Part shown: positions 53,454 through 62,367 of the stretch, in pieces | Position numbering within the stretch: position 1 is the stretch's first letter | Layout: every line of letters begins with the position of its first letter | DNA from: Pseudidiomarina aestuarii | GTDB taxonomy: Bacteria; Pseudomonadota; Gammaproteobacteria; Enterobacterales; Alteromonadaceae | Direction of reading: 5' to 3' | Assembly: GCF_003987355.1 (NCBI RefSeq) | Contig: NZ_PIPR01000001.1 | Coordinates: 1,240,001-1,304,000 of the forward strand | Length of the DNA: 64,000 nucleotides | Made by a program: the position numbers and the translations under genes | The notes under the pieces: generated by a model | What the model saw: only the letters and a program-made list of their open reading frames with translations | Database searches by the model: none | What the model was told of the DNA's origin: nothing

Positions 53454-54587
53454 TTACACGGCTTTGACAGAAATTTCGTTACCGCCGCGCTGCGCTTGCT
53501 GCTTTTTCAGGATCCGCTTGGTCCGGTCAATGACATCGCCCACAAGTTGCCCGCAGGCCGCGTCGATATCATCACCACGAGTTTTCCGAACCATGACGGT
53601 ATAACCGTGTTCTAGCAGAACTTTGGCAAAGCGGTCAATGCGTGAATTACTGGACCGACCGTAATCGGAACCGGGAAAAGGATTAAATGGAATGAGGTTA
53701 ATCTTCGCTGGGGTACCTTTCAGCACTTCCGCGAGTTCGTGAGCCAGCTCGGTCGAATCGTTCACATGATCCAACATCACATACTCAACCGTCACCGCTT
53801 TGTTGGCTTTTGAACCGTCAATATAACGACGGCTAGCAGCCAAGAATTCGGCAATGGGATACTTCTTGTTAATGGGCACAATTTCATCACGCAACGCGTT
53901 GTTCGGCGCATGCAATGAAATAGCCAATGCCACATCAATCTGTTCTTTGAGTTTATCGAGCGCCGGTACGACACCTGAAGTACTCAAGGTGACGCGACGC
54001 TTCGACAGACCAAAACCCCAATCATCTAACATCAACTCCATAGCTGGCACGACGTTGTTGAGATTGAGGAGCGGCTCGCCCATGCCCATCATGACCACAT
54101 TGGTCACGGCTTTGACATTGGTCTCGCCAAAGGCACCGAGCAACTTGCTCACGCGCCACACCTGACCAATGATTTCAGCGGTCCGGAGGTTGCGGTTAAA
54201 GCCTTGTTGTCCGGTGGAACAGAACGTGCACTCCAGTGCGCAACCTACCTGCGAGCTTACACACAACGTCGCTCGGTCAGTTTCAGGAATCCAGACGGTC
54301 TCGACATCCTGGCCATCGAACAAGGTCATGACGAACTTGATGGTGCCATCAGTCGATTGCTGTTGCGTCCGCACCTCAGGTGCACGAATTTCTGCAATTT
54401 GCTTCAGTTTTTCACGCAGCGCTTTGTTCAGATTGGTCATCTGATCAAAGTCATCGACACAAAAGTGATAAATCCACTTCATAACCTGATCGGCACGGAA
54501 AGGCTTCTCACCGAGTTCCTGAAAAAACTCACGTAAGCCGGCACGATTCAAATCGAGCAAATTCACTTTCTTATCAACAGCGTTCAT
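53454..54587 (-). CDS. rlmN: 23S rRNA/tRNA adenine-C2 methyltransferase (radical SAM)
   Basis: RlmN methylates A2503 of 23S rRNA and A37 of some tRNAs. The 377-residue protein has an N-terminal helical domain ([20 protein letters not shown]), the radical-SAM motif CX3CX2C in [20 protein letters not shown] (about 115-134), the SAM-binding [16 protein letters not shown], and the C-terminal cysteine in [10 protein letters not shown] (about 346) that forms the methyl-carrier pair with a loop cysteine. Upstream of pilW, downstream of ndk, as in relatives. Confidence 0.97.
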   Translation of the reverse strand: MNAVDKKVNLLDLNRAGLREFFQELGEKPFRADQVMKWIYHFCVDDFDQMTNLNKALREKLKQIAEIRAPEVRTQQQSTDGTIKFVMTLFDGQDVETVWIPETDRATLCVSSQVGCALECTFCSTGQQGFNRNLRTAEIIGQVWRVSKLLGAFGETNVKAVTNVVMMGMGEPLLNLNNVVPAMELMLDDWGFGLSKRRVTLSTSGVVPALDKLKEQIDVALAISLHAPNNALRDEIVPINKKYPIAEFLAASRRYIDGSKANKAVTVEYVMLDHVNDSTELAHELAEVLKGTPAKINLIPFNPFPGSDYGRSSNSRIDRFAKVLLEHGYTVMVRKTRGDDIDAACGQLVGDVIDRTKRILKKQQAQRGGNEISVKAV

Positions 54588-54610
54588 AAAAACCTTTTAA
54601 AAACCAAAAA

Positions 54611-54691
54611 CGTTATTTGCTATTTGCTACTGGCTACTAGAAAACACAGATCTAGGCTCTTCTAATAGCTAGTAGCTAGTAACTAATAGCT
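54611..54691. repeat. Heptamer-armed inverted repeat, copy D (archetype)
   Basis: The cleanest copy: four left heptamers (CGTTATT, TGCTATT, TGCTACT, GGCTACT), a 25-bp centre (54639-54663, AGAAAACAC-AGATCT then AGGCTCTTCT) and four right heptamers (AATAGCT, AGTAGCT, AGTAACT, AATAGCT). Total 28+25+28 bp. It fills the rlmN-ndk gap and ends 4 bp before the ndk stop. Confidence 0.95.
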
Positions 54692-54695
54692 TTGA

Positions 54696-55127
54696 TTAGC
54701 GGGTGCGCGAGCAGAGTTCTTCTTCAGTGAAGAAGTATGCAATTTCGCGAGCTGCAGATTCTACTGCGTCTGAGCCATGTACCGCGTTTTCATCGATAGA
54801 TACAGCATAGTCTGCGCGCAGAGTTCCTGCCAACGCGTCAGCTGGGTTAGTTGCGCCCATGATGTCACGATGACGACGCACAGCGTTGTCTGCTTCCAGA
54901 ACTTGTACCATGATTGGACCTGAAGTCATGAAATCAACCAATGCGCGGAAGAATGGACGCTCTTTGTGTTCTGCGTAGAAGCCTTCTGCTTGCTCGGTGC
55001 TCAAATGCATCATTTTTGCAGCAACGATGCGGAAGCCAGCTGTTTCAAAACGGTTGTAGATAGCGCCGATTACATTTTTGCCAACAGCATCTGGTTTGAT
55101 AATTGATAAAGTACGTTCTAAAGCCAT
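54696..55127 (-). CDS. ndk: Nucleoside diphosphate kinase
   Basis: This 143-residue enzyme balances NTP pools via a phosphohistidine. It begins [20 protein letters not shown] and has [34 protein letters not shown] and the active-site segment [20 protein letters not shown] with the catalytic His at about 117. The ATG at 55127 has a GGAGAAT site; an ATG at 55160 would add 11 residues. Codons look adapted, as for an abundant enzyme. Confidence 0.97.
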   Translation of the reverse strand: MALERTLSIIKPDAVGKNVIGAIYNRFETAGFRIVAAKMMHLSTEQAEGFYAEHKERPFFRALVDFMTSGPIMVQVLEADNAVRRHRDIMGATNPADALAGTLRADYAVSIDENAVHGSDAVESAAREIAYFFTEEELCSRTR

Positions 55128-55238
55128 GAGATTCTCCGATAAGGATGTCAAATTTTTCAAATAGAAAATTGAGGTTAAAACAAGTCGCGCGGATTATACG
55201 TGAGTGCGGCTCGAGTTGAAAGCTCGAACCACGAACAG

Positions 55239-55312
55239 CGCTACTGGTTATTGGCTACTCGTTACTCGAACGGTGCCGATCTGTGTTTACGAATATCTAG
55301 TAACCAATAGCT
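55239..55312. repeat. Heptamer-armed inverted repeat, copy E
   Basis: Left arm CGCTACT, GGTTATT, GGCTACT, CGTTACT; a 25-bp centre (55267-55291) in the opposite orientation to copy D (GATCTGTGTTTACG half); right arm AATATCT, AGTAACC, AATAGCT. It lies in the 251-bp divergent region between ndk and msrA, which otherwise holds their promoters. Confidence 0.88.
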
Positions 55313-55378
55313 ATTGGCGCTGTTGTGGGTTTTGCGTTAGACTCGATGGCAATCTAGACGTCTATATATGAGGTGGTT

Positions 55379-55912
55379 ATGACGCAACAAATTACTTTAG
55401 GTGGTGGTTGTTTTTGGTGTATTGAAGGCGCTTTTAAGCAAGTGCGCGGGGTTTTGAAAGCGCAGTCTGGTTATGCGGGTGGTCAGCAAGCCGACCCAAC
55501 CTATGAGCAAGTGTGTACCGGTCAAACGGGGCACGCGGAAGTGGTGCAAATTACCTTCGATCCGCAAGCATTAACGGTACGTGAAATACTCGAAATTTTC
55601 TTTGCGCTGCATGACCCAACGCAGGTGAACCGTCAAGGCAATGATGTGGGGACACAGTATCGGACGTCGATTTTTTATCAGACTGATGAGCAGAAACAAT
55701 TGGCTGAGGAAATTATTGCAGAAATGGAGCGCGAGCAAACATGGGACGCGCCTATTGTAACGACGGTTGAGCCGCTTGAGAAATTTTGGCCCGCTGAGGA
55801 GTACCATGACAACTATGTCGAGCGTAATCCTCAGAACGCCTATTGCCAAGCGGTCGTGCATCCAAAACTGGCAAAGTTCAAGCGCACTTTCGTTGACAAA
55901 CTGGACGGCTAA
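55379..55912 (+). CDS. msrA: Peptide methionine sulfoxide reductase A
   Basis: MsrA reduces the S-epimer of methionine sulfoxide in proteins. The 177-residue protein begins MTQQITLGGGCFWCIEGAFK with the catalytic cysteine in GCFW (about residue 11), followed by SGYAGGQQADPTYEQVCTG, GHAEVVQITFDP, FALHDPTQVNRQGNDVGTQY and YHDNYVERNPQNAYCQAVV. ATG 55379 has a GAGG site 5 bases upstream; an in-frame GTG at 55373 is the alternative. It is encoded alone, between two minus-strand operons. Confidence 0.95.
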   Translation: MTQQITLGGGCFWCIEGAFKQVRGVLKAQSGYAGGQQADPTYEQVCTGQTGHAEVVQITFDPQALTVREILEIFFALHDPTQVNRQGNDVGTQYRTSIFYQTDEQKQLAEEIIAEMEREQTWDAPIVTTVEPLEKFWPAEEYHDNYVERNPQNAYCQAVVHPKLAKFKRTFVDKLDG

Positions 55913-55928
55913 GACAGCCGTCCTATTT
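55903..55928 (+). terminator. Terminator-like hairpin overlapping the msrA stop
   Basis: The perfect stem GGACGGCT/AGCCGTCC with a 5-base loop (55903-55923) includes the msrA stop codon, and is followed by TATTTGATT, a weak T tract. Termination is likely but not certain. Confidence 0.55.
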
Positions 55929-55941
55929 GATTGAAGTGCAG

Positions 55942-56280
55942 TTAGTGGTTTTCTTTAACCATATTGACGGTGTATTTGGGGATCTCAATCACGAGATCCT
56001 CACCACTTACTTTAGCCTGACAACTCAGGCGTGAATCCGGATCTAACCCCCAAGCTTTGTCCAGCATGTCATCTTCATTGTCATTAATTTCAGGTAATGA
56101 ATCCATGCCCTCTCGGACATAGACGTGACACGTGGTACACGCACACACTTTCTCACATGCATGCTCGATACCGATGCCATTACGCAAGGCCACATCAAGC
56201 ACGGTCTCGCCGTCGTTGGCATCGATTGCTGCACCCTCGGGGCAGAGCTCTTCATGGGGCAGAAACACTATCTTGGGCAT
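55942..56280 (-). CDS. fdx: ISC-type 2Fe-2S ferredoxin
   Basis: This 112-residue adrenodoxin-like ferredoxin supplies electrons for Fe-S cluster assembly. Ligand cysteines are in GIEHACEKVCACTTCHVYVR (C-x5-C-x2-C, about 42-51) and in LSCQAKV (about 88). The N-terminal MPKIVFLPHEELCPEGAAI is family-typical. It is the last isc gene here; iscX, which often follows, is not present before msrA on the other strand. A heptamer repeat separates it from hscA. Confidence 0.95.
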   Translation of the reverse strand: MPKIVFLPHEELCPEGAAIDANDGETVLDVALRNGIGIEHACEKVCACTTCHVYVREGMDSLPEINDNEDDMLDKAWGLDPDSRLSCQAKVSGEDLVIEIPKYTVNMVKENH

Positions 56281-56303
56281 AAGTACCTCACTTCCTTAAA
56301 ATA

Positions 56304-56391
56304 CGCTACTGGCTATTAGCTACTGGCTACTGGCTACTGGCTATTAGAAAACATAGATCTGAGCTCTTCTAGTAGCTAGTAACTAGTAGCC
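56304..56391. repeat. Heptamer-armed inverted repeat, copy F
   Basis: Six left heptamers (CGCTACT, GGCTATT, AGCTACT, GGCTACT, GGCTACT, GGCTATT), a 25-bp centre (56346-56370, AGAAAACAT-AGATCT then GAGCTCTTCT) and right AGTAGCT, AGTAACT, AGTAGCC. It sits between hscA and fdx inside the isc operon. Confidence 0.93.
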
Positions 56392-56409
56392 ACTCGCTCT
56401 TCACGCTTT

Positions 56410-58281
56410 TCACATGTCGTCGACTCGGGTGCCGGTAAGGGCTTTCCGGATCGATGCATCCATCCGTCGTGCTGCAAAGGCATCACTGGCGCGATCGACG
56501 GCGTCAATGGCCTTTTCAATCGCTTTGACGTCGGTGCCTTTGCGAGCTTGATCTAAATCTTGCATGCGCGCGTCTAAAAGTTCGCGTTCATCGACATCAA
56601 GTAAATCACCATCTGCGGCTAAAGCACTGCTGAGTGCCTCAAGAACGCGATCGGCCTCGACTTGTTGCTCACGCAGCATGCGCGCTTGCATATCCTGCTT
56701 GGCATTGGTCATTGATGCTTTAATCATCTCGCCAATATCGTCGTCCGCCAAGCCATAAGATGGCTTCACTTGGATTGACGCGCTAACACCACTGGATTTC
56801 TCCATGGCGGTGACACTCAACAGACCATCCGCATCCACTTGGAACGTGACGCGGATATGTGCTGCGCCAGCGGCCATTGGTGGGATATCCGTCAACACAA
56901 AACGTGCCAGCGACCGACAGTCATCCACCAACTCACGCTCGCCTTGGACCACGTGAATCATCATCGCTGTTTGGCCATCTTTGAACGTGGTAAATTCTTG
57001 TGCTTTGGCAACCGGAATCGTGGTATTTCGATCGATGACTTTTTCTACCAAACCACCCATGGTCTCTAGTCCCAGGGACAATGGAATGACGTCGAGCAAC
57101 AACATATCAGAATCTGGCTTATTACCGGCTAATATGTCGGCTTGAATGGCAGCGCCAATCGCAACCACCTCATCCGGATCAATCGACGTCAGTGGTTCGC
57201 GACCAAAATAAGCACCGACATCGGTACGCACTTTCGGCACCCGCGTCGAGCCACCAACCATCACCACTTCCAAAATTTCATCGGCGCTGACTTCAGCGTC
57301 TTTCAGCGCACGCCGACAGTTTTGTAGGGTTTTCTGAACCAGCGGCTCAATCCAACCGTCAAATTGCTCACGAGTGATAGTTAATTCGTAATGTTGCCCG
57401 GCAATTTCGACCTGCAGCAAGGTCTCATCAGCATCGGTGAGCGCTTCCTTGGCGGCTTTAGCCGCATTGATAAGCGTGCGCTCAGTCCGAGCGTCGACGT
57501 TGGCATCAAGTTGCCAAGCTTGCTTCAATTGCTGCACGATGAGTTGGTCAAAGTCGTCGCCACCCAGCGCGCTATCACCACCGGTTGCCAGCACTTCAAA
57601 TACACCGCCAGTTAACCGGAGAATCGAAATATCAAAGGTTCCACCACCGAGGTCATAGACCGCAATTAAGCCTTCTTGCCCGGTATCGAGACCATAAGCG
57701 ACAGCAGCAGCGGTAGGCTCATTGAGTAGCCGTAACACGTTGACTCCGGCCAATTGAGCCGCGTCTTTCGTGCTTTGCCGCTGTGCATCGTCAAAGTACG
57801 CCGGCACGGTAATTACCACGCCAGTGAGCTCGCCGCCGAGCGCTGCTTGAGCGCGCGCACTCAACGTCCGCAGAATGTCTGCTGACACTTCGACCGCGGT
57901 TTTCGCACCCGCTGAGGTATGAAATACCGGAACACCATTCTCGGTTTCACTGAGATGATAGGGGAGGTTTTGGAAATTCTTTTGTACATCAGCCACTGTG
58001 CGGCCAATGAAACGTTTGACAGAAACAATGGTATCTTCGCTGGCAATCGAAGCGTCTGCGTGCAATGCCAATGCGTCATAGCCAGTGAGTATGCGCTCAC
58101 TACCGTAATGCACAACCGATGGCAGGATACCGCGCTCCTGATCGTCACGCAGCACGGTTGCCTTACCACTGCGCACCGTCGCAACCAACGAATTGGTCGT
58201 ACCGAGATCAATACCCACGGCTAGGCGGTGTTGATGGGGGGCGGTGCTCTGTCCGGGTTCAGCTATCTGGAGTAAGGCCAT
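56410..58281 (-). CDS. hscA: Fe-S protein maturation chaperone HscA
   Basis: This 623-residue Hsp70 homologue helps move the nascent cluster from IscU to target proteins, with HscB as co-chaperone. The ATPase domain opens with [20 protein letters not shown] (about 22-41) and has [59 protein letters not shown] and [10 protein letters not shown]. The substrate domain starts after [20 protein letters not shown]. Heptamer repeats flank the gene on both sides (58298-58399 and 56304-56391), unusual within an isc operon. Confidence 0.97.
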   Translation of the reverse strand: MALLQIAEPGQSTAPHQHRLAVGIDLGTTNSLVATVRSGKATVLRDDQERGILPSVVHYGSERILTGYDALALHADASIASEDTIVSVKRFIGRTVADVQKNFQNLPYHLSETENGVPVFHTSAGAKTAVEVSADILRTLSARAQAALGGELTGVVITVPAYFDDAQRQSTKDAAQLAGVNVLRLLNEPTAAAVAYGLDTGQEGLIAVYDLGGGTFDISILRLTGGVFEVLATGGDSALGGDDFDQLIVQQLKQAWQLDANVDARTERTLINAAKAAKEALTDADETLLQVEIAGQHYELTITREQFDGWIEPLVQKTLQNCRRALKDAEVSADEILEVVMVGGSTRVPKVRTDVGAYFGREPLTSIDPDEVVAIGAAIQADILAGNKPDSDMLLLDVIPLSLGLETMGGLVEKVIDRNTTIPVAKAQEFTTFKDGQTAMMIHVVQGERELVDDCRSLARFVLTDIPPMAAGAAHIRVTFQVDADGLLSVTAMEKSSGVSASIQVKPSYGLADDDIGEMIKASMTNAKQDMQARMLREQQVEADRVLEALSSALAADGDLLDVDERELLDARMQDLDQARKGTDVKAIEKAIDAVDRASDAFAARRMDASIRKALTGTRVDDM

Positions 58282-58297
58282 ACTACCTCTTTGAGTT

Positions 58298-58399
58298 CGC
58301 TAATGGCGACTGGCTATTGGCTACTAGTTACTAGCTAATAGAAAACACAGATCTACGCTTTTCTAGTAACCAGTAACTAGTAGCTAATAGCTAGTAACA
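58298..58399. repeat. Heptamer-armed inverted repeat, copy G
   Basis: Six left heptamers (CGCTAAT, GGCGACT, GGCTATT, GGCTACT, AGTTACT, AGCTAAT), a 25-bp centre (58340-58364, AGAAAACAC-AGATCT then ACGCTTTTCT) and five right heptamers (AGTAACC, AGTAACT, AGTAGCT, AATAGCT, AGTAACA). It lies between hscB and hscA and ends 3 bp before the hscB stop. Confidence 0.95.
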
Positions 58400-58402
58400 T
58401 TC

Positions 58403-58894
58403 TTAAAAGTCTTTGGCATCGAGTTCGTAGTCGAGCTTGTGCATAAACTTCAGCTTTCGTACGACGTTCGCTGCCGCGTCATTATCTTCGCTTTCGAGTA
58501 AGGATTCGAGTTCAGTCTGCAGCTGCTTGATTTCATCGTCGAGCTCAGATTGAGCGCTGAGCACGTCTGTTGCCGAATTCAAGTCTTCGAGTCGTTCACG
58601 CCATTCCATTTGCGCCATCAAGAACTCAGGATCTTGCAGCGTCTGTTGTTCATGCTGCAAGTCAATACCGCGCAACTCAAGCATGTATTCAGCTCGAGAC
58701 AGCGGGCGGCGGAGAGTTTGATAGGCATCGTTGAGCTGCGAAGTGCGTTGTACCGCGAGTAATTTATCGCGTTGACTCGCATTGGCAAACCGATCAGGAT
58801 GCAGCGTTTGCTGCAGCTTTCGGTAGCGCTGTTGTAACTCCGCCGCATCGATAGCAAATGCGGCGGGTAGACCGAACAATTCAAAATGATTCAT
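58403..58894 (-). CDS. hscB: Fe-S cluster co-chaperone HscB
   Basis: This 163-residue J-protein delivers IscU to HscA and stimulates its ATPase. It starts MNHFELFGLPAAFAIDAAEL and has the J-domain HPD motif in QTLHPDRFANASQRDK (about 33-48). The C-terminal three-helix domain (EFLMAQMEWRERLEDLNSAT onward) binds IscU. The ATG at 58894 is preferred over an in-frame TTG at 58906. It lies 20 bp after iscA. Confidence 0.95.
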   Translation of the reverse strand: MNHFELFGLPAAFAIDAAELQQRYRKLQQTLHPDRFANASQRDKLLAVQRTSQLNDAYQTLRRPLSRAEYMLELRGIDLQHEQQTLQDPEFLMAQMEWRERLEDLNSATDVLSAQSELDDEIKQLQTELESLLESEDNDAAANVVRKLKFMHKLDYELDAKDF

Positions 58895-58914
58895 ACGCTT
58901 AAACAATCACCGTC

Positions 58915-59238
58915 TTAGACGTTAAAGCTCTCACCACAACCGCATTCGCCTTTGGCGTTTGGATTGTTAAATTCGAACCCTTCGTTCAAGCCTTCTTTCA
59001 CGAAATCCAATTCGGTTCCGTCAAGGTAGACTAGGCTTTTGCCATCAATGATGATTTTCACACCTTTGTCCTCGAAAACCGAGTCGGTGTCATCTACTGA
59101 ATCGACAAATTCCATGACATAGGCTAAGCCGGAGCAGCCTGTCGTTTTCACGCCAAGACGAATTCCAACGCCTTTGCCGCGAGATTCAAGGAACGCCCGC
59201 GCACGTTGCGCGGCCGCTTCAGTCATCGTGATGCCCAT
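58915..59238 (-). CDS. iscA: Fe-S cluster assembly protein IscA
   Basis: This 107-residue A-type carrier has the three conserved cysteines: one in [16 protein letters not shown] (about 35) and two in [11 protein letters not shown] (about 99-101). Its [20 protein letters not shown] start is typical. It carries or delivers 4Fe-4S clusters or iron. It lies 3 bp downstream of iscU in the isc operon. Confidence 0.97.
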   Translation of the reverse strand: MGITMTEAAAQRARAFLESRGKGVGIRLGVKTTGCSGLAYVMEFVDSVDDTDSVFEDKGVKIIIDGKSLVYLDGTELDFVKEGLNEGFEFNNPNAKGECGCGESFNV

Positions 59239-59241
59239 CGC

Positions 59242-59625
59242 TTACCCTGCGTGTTTTTTCTTGTAATCCTCAATAGCCGCTTTGATTGCATCTTCGGCTA
59301 GAATCGAGCAGTGGATCTTCACTGGTGGCAACGCCAGCTCTTCCGCGATTTGCGTATTTTTGAGCTGAGCGGCTTCTTCCAGTGATTTGCCTTTTACCCA
59401 CTCAGTTACGAGTGAACTAGAGGCAATAGCTGAACCACACCCATAGGTCTTGAACTTGGCATCTTCAATAATGCCTTGGTCATTGACCTTGATTTGCAAC
59501 TTCATGACGTCACCACAAGCGGGTGCTCCAACCATACCGGTTGCGATACTTGGATCATTTTTGTCGAAACCGCCAACGTTGCGCGGATTTTCATAATGGT
59601 CGATAACTTTTTGACTGTAAGCCAT
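59242..59625 (-). CDS. iscU: Fe-S cluster scaffold protein IscU
   Basis: This 127-residue scaffold starts MAYSQKVIDHYENPRNVGGF and has the three cluster cysteines in GAPACGDVMKLQIKV (about 37), YGCGSAIASSSLVTEW (about 63) and KIHCSILAEDA (about 106), plus the LPPVK motif recognised by HscA. It accepts sulfur from IscS, encoded 27 bp upstream. Confidence 0.98.
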   Translation of the reverse strand: MAYSQKVIDHYENPRNVGGFDKNDPSIATGMVGAPACGDVMKLQIKVNDQGIIEDAKFKTYGCGSAIASSSLVTEWVKGKSLEEAAQLKNTQIAEELALPPVKIHCSILAEDAIKAAIEDYKKKHAG

Positions 59626-59652
59626 AATTTCTACCTCTCTTGGTGGCTGCTC

Positions 59653-60867
59653 TTAGTGAGCAACCCATTCGACGCTGTTCAAGTCCACACCATCTTTGTA
59701 CATTTCCCAAAGTGGTGACATGTCGCGCAGGCGACCGATTGATTTCTGAATCTGTTCAATCGCGTGATCCACTTCCTCTTCAGTCGTGAAGCGACCGAAA
59801 CTAAAGCGAATTGAGCTATGTGCTAACTCGTCGTTACGCCCTAACGCGCGGAGCACGTAGGATGGCTCTAAGCTTGCGGAGGTACAGGCTGAACCTGATG
59901 ATACCGCTAAGTCTTTCAATGCCATGATCAGCGACTCACCTTCGACAAAGTTAAAGCTGATGTTGAAGATGTGCGGTACGCCATGCTCTTGGTTACCGTT
60001 GATATAGACTTCTTCAATGTCTTTCACACCGTTCCAAAGACGCTCACGCAATGCACGGAAACGCTCGCCTTCAGCAGCCATTTCTTCTTTGGCAATACGA
60101 GCTGCTTCACCGAAGCCTACGATTTGATGCGTTGGTAACGTACCTGAACGCATACCACGCTCATGGCCACCACCGTGCATCTGCGCATTCAAACGCACCC
60201 GTGGCTTACGGCGTACATACAATGCACCGATACCTTTCGGACCGTACATTTTGTGCGCTGAGAAGCTCATCAAATCGACCGGCAGTTGCTCTAAATCGAT
60301 AGCGACTTTGCCGGCGCTTTGCGCAGCGTCGACATGGAAAATAGTTTTGTTAGCACGACACAAATTACCGATAGTCTCGATATCTTGAATCACGCCGATC
60401 TCATTGTTCACGTGCATCACGCTTACCACTACAGTGTCTTCACGCAGTGCTGCTTTGAAAGCATCAATATCAATCAAACCGTCTTCTTGCACGTCAAGGT
60501 ATGTGACTTCAAAACCTTCACGCTCTAACTGGCGGCAGGTATCCAATACGGCTTTGTGCTCAGTTTTCACCGTGATGATGTGCTTGCCTTTTTTCTGGTA
60601 AAACTCTGCAGCACCCTTGATACCCAAGTTGTCAGATTCAGTCGCGCCTGACGTGAACACGATTTCGCGTGGATCTGCATTGATGAGCTCAGCAATTTGG
60701 CTACGTGCAATGTCAATGGCTTCTTCAGCTTGCCAGCCAAAGCGGTGTGAGCGCGACGCTGGATTACCAAACTGACCATCTGGCGTTAAGAACTGCATCA
60801 TCTTTTCGGCAACACGCGGATCAACCGGTGTGGTTGCTGCGTAGTCAAAATAAATTGGTAATTTCAT
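59653..60867 (-). CDS. iscS: Cysteine desulfurase IscS
   Basis: This 404-residue PLP enzyme takes sulfur from cysteine for Fe-S clusters and thiolated tRNAs. It starts [20 protein letters not shown] and has [41 protein letters not shown], the PLP-lysine segment [20 protein letters not shown] (Lys about 206) and the mobile catalytic cysteine in [20 protein letters not shown] (about 328). The ATG at 60867 is 5 bp after the iscR stop; residues before it do not match the family. Confidence 0.98.
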   Translation of the reverse strand: MKLPIYFDYAATTPVDPRVAEKMMQFLTPDGQFGNPASRSHRFGWQAEEAIDIARSQIAELINADPREIVFTSGATESDNLGIKGAAEFYQKKGKHIITVKTEHKAVLDTCRQLEREGFEVTYLDVQEDGLIDIDAFKAALREDTVVVSVMHVNNEIGVIQDIETIGNLCRANKTIFHVDAAQSAGKVAIDLEQLPVDLMSFSAHKMYGPKGIGALYVRRKPRVRLNAQMHGGGHERGMRSGTLPTHQIVGFGEAARIAKEEMAAEGERFRALRERLWNGVKDIEEVYINGNQEHGVPHIFNISFNFVEGESLIMALKDLAVSSGSACTSASLEPSYVLRALGRNDELAHSSIRFSFGRFTTEEEVDHAIEQIQKSIGRLRDMSPLWEMYKDGVDLNSVEWVAH

Positions 60868-60872
60868 TGGTA

Positions 60873-61364
60873 CTACCCCATCTGGCAATTGAGAGCGATT
60901 TGCTGCTCGCGTTTCTTTTGCTCGGCTGCCTGCAGGTTTTGACGCTGGGCAACTTGTGCGATGTCTTGCTTGGTGACAAGCTCTGCCAGCGTAATGCCGG
61001 CTAGGAAATCTTCGATTCGGTCACTCAGACCTTCCCACAATGAGTGGGTCAAGCAACGGCTACCACCCTGGCACCCGCCTTTACCTTGGCAACGTGTGGC
61101 ATCGATAGACTCATCGACAGCCTGAATCACTGCGCTGATTGAGATAGCATGCGCCTCTAACCCGAGACGATAACCACCGCCTGGACCGCGCACACTACTC
61201 ACCAGCCCTTGCTTACGCAAGCGAGCGAATAATTGTTCAAGATAACTCAGCGAAATACCCTGCCGTTCTGAGATATCGGCGAGCGGAACTGGGCCATCTT
61301 GGGTATGGAGCGCAACGTCGAGCATTGCAGTCACGGCGTAGCGTCCTTTCGAGGTTAATCGCAT
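60873..61364 (-). CDS. iscR: Fe-S cluster-binding transcriptional regulator IscR
   Basis: This 163-residue Rrf2-family regulator senses Fe-S status; with its 2Fe-2S cluster it represses its own operon. It begins [20 protein letters not shown] (winged helix), with [20 protein letters not shown] as recognition region, and cluster ligands in [17 protein letters not shown] (C-x5-C-x5-C-x2-H, about 92-107). The ATG at 61364 has an AGGAG site. It heads iscRSUA-hscBA-fdx, and a matching operator lies just upstream. Confidence 0.97.
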   Translation of the reverse strand: MRLTSKGRYAVTAMLDVALHTQDGPVPLADISERQGISLSYLEQLFARLRKQGLVSSVRGPGGGYRLGLEAHAISISAVIQAVDESIDATRCQGKGGCQGGSRCLTHSLWEGLSDRIEDFLAGITLAELVTKQDIAQVAQRQNLQAAEQKKREQQIALNCQMG

Positions 61365-61391
61365 AGTGCGTTCTCCTAAAAATCTACGCAA

Positions 61392-61420
61392 ATTGTGACA
61401 TTCCCGACTGTTTTAGTCAA
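61392..61420 (-). promoter_or_regulatory. isc operon promoter
   Basis: On the minus strand TTGACT (61415-61420) and CACAAT (61392-61397) are spaced by 17 bp, placing the transcript start about 20 bp before the iscR ribosome site. The -35 box lies inside the IscR site. Confidence 0.75.
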
Positions 61421-61424
61421 GTAT
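61400..61424 (-). promoter_or_regulatory. IscR type 1 binding site
   Basis: The 25-bp segment reads on the minus strand ATACTTGACT-AAAA-CAGTCGGGAAT and matches the known type 1 consensus (ATASYYGACT, spacer, YAGTCRRSTAT) at nearly every position. It overlaps the -35 box, so holo-IscR binding should block transcription of the isc operon. Confidence 0.85.
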
Positions 61425-61442
61425 TATCAGAGGACGAGTAAG

Positions 61443-61620
61443 CGTTACTAGCTACTGGCTATTGGCTACTAGCAAGAGCGAAATGCTAAAACCAGAGAGC
61501 TACTGGCTACTGGCTACTGGCTACTGGCTACTGGCTACTGGCTACTGGCTACTAGAAAAGCTTAGATCTGTGTTTTCGAGTAACTAGTAACTAGTAACTA
61601 GTAACTAGTAACTATTAGCT
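61443..61620. repeat. Heptamer-armed inverted repeat, copy H (largest)
   Basis: A first block of four heptamers (CGTTACT, AGCTACT, GGCTATT, GGCTACT; 61443-61470), a 27-bp unrelated stretch, then AGCTACT plus seven perfect GGCTACT units (61498-61553), the 25-bp centre (61554-61578), five perfect AGTAACT units and ATTAGCT (61579-61620). The last heptamer contains the trmJ stop codon. It lies between iscR and trmJ. Confidence 0.95.
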
Positions 61621-62343
61621 TTTACCGCTTTTCACTCTTTTGTCGATTGAAGTCAGGATTCCTCGGAGGATATTGAGCTCCGCGACTTCCGGACGAGCGC
61701 GGGCGAACATGCGGCGCAGTTTCGCCATCACTTGGCCTGGGTGTTGTTTGATGATGAAGCCGGTGTCGAGCAATGTGCTTTCGAGATGCGTATAAAAGCG
61801 CTCAAGATCTTCTGCAAGCGGGTACTCGGTGGTTTCTGGTTTGGGTTGCTGTTCGGCTTCGAGATATTGCATGCGAATTTCGTAAGCCAAAGTTTGCACG
61901 GCCATGGCTAGATTCAGCGAGCTGTACTCGGGATTCGATGGAATGTGCACATGATGCGTACATTGCTGTAGCTCTTCGTTAGTCAGGCCGCTGCTTTCTC
62001 GACCAAACACCAACGCAACTGGGTACTGCGATACTTCTCTGAGGGTTTGCGCGGCTGCTTCACGTGGCCCAATCAACGGCCAGTCCAGGGTGCGGTTGCG
62101 TGCGCTCGTACCTATGACTAAGCCACAGTCGGCAATGGCTTCTGCCAAACTGCCGACAATGTTGGCGCGGTGTAAAACGTCGGTAGCACCGGCAGCCAAT
62201 GCTGACGCATGACTGTCCGGAGCCTGCACAGGATCAACCAAGGTCAGTTGCGACAGTCCCATGGTTTTCATGGCACGAGCAACCGAACCAATATTTCCGG
62301 TATGCGACGTATTCACCAATACGATACGAATGGAATCGAGCAT
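61615..62343 (-). CDS. trmJ: tRNA (cytidine/uridine-2'-O)-methyltransferase TrmJ
   Basis: TrmJ makes Cm32/Um32 in several tRNAs. The 242-residue SPOUT enzyme starts [38 protein letters not shown], and has the knot-forming segments [15 protein letters not shown] and [20 protein letters not shown], with [20 protein letters not shown] completing the SAM site. A helical C-terminal extension of about 70 residues is present as in E. coli. The last codons (AAA AGC TAA) run into a heptamer repeat. It lies upstream of iscR, its common neighbour. Confidence 0.96.
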   Translation of the reverse strand: MLDSIRIVLVNTSHTGNIGSVARAMKTMGLSQLTLVDPVQAPDSHASALAAGATDVLHRANIVGSLAEAIADCGLVIGTSARNRTLDWPLIGPREAAAQTLREVSQYPVALVFGRESSGLTNEELQQCTHHVHIPSNPEYSSLNLAMAVQTLAYEIRMQYLEAEQQPKPETTEYPLAEDLERFYTHLESTLLDTGFIIKQHPGQVMAKLRRMFARARPEVAELNILRGILTSIDKRVKSGKS

Positions 62344-62367
62344 GTCCGCGCCTCTCCTCTTGTCGCC

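Noticed and set aside
54611-54691. Heptamer elements as ordinary rho-independent terminators
   Set aside because: They have no T-run after the stem, and they occur between genes that must be read through (gspG-gspH, hscB-hscA-fdx) and in divergent regions with no transcript ending there.
61498-61613. Tandem repeats resembling a CRISPR array
   Set aside because: The units are 7 bp, directly adjacent and have no unique spacers; no cas genes are in the window.
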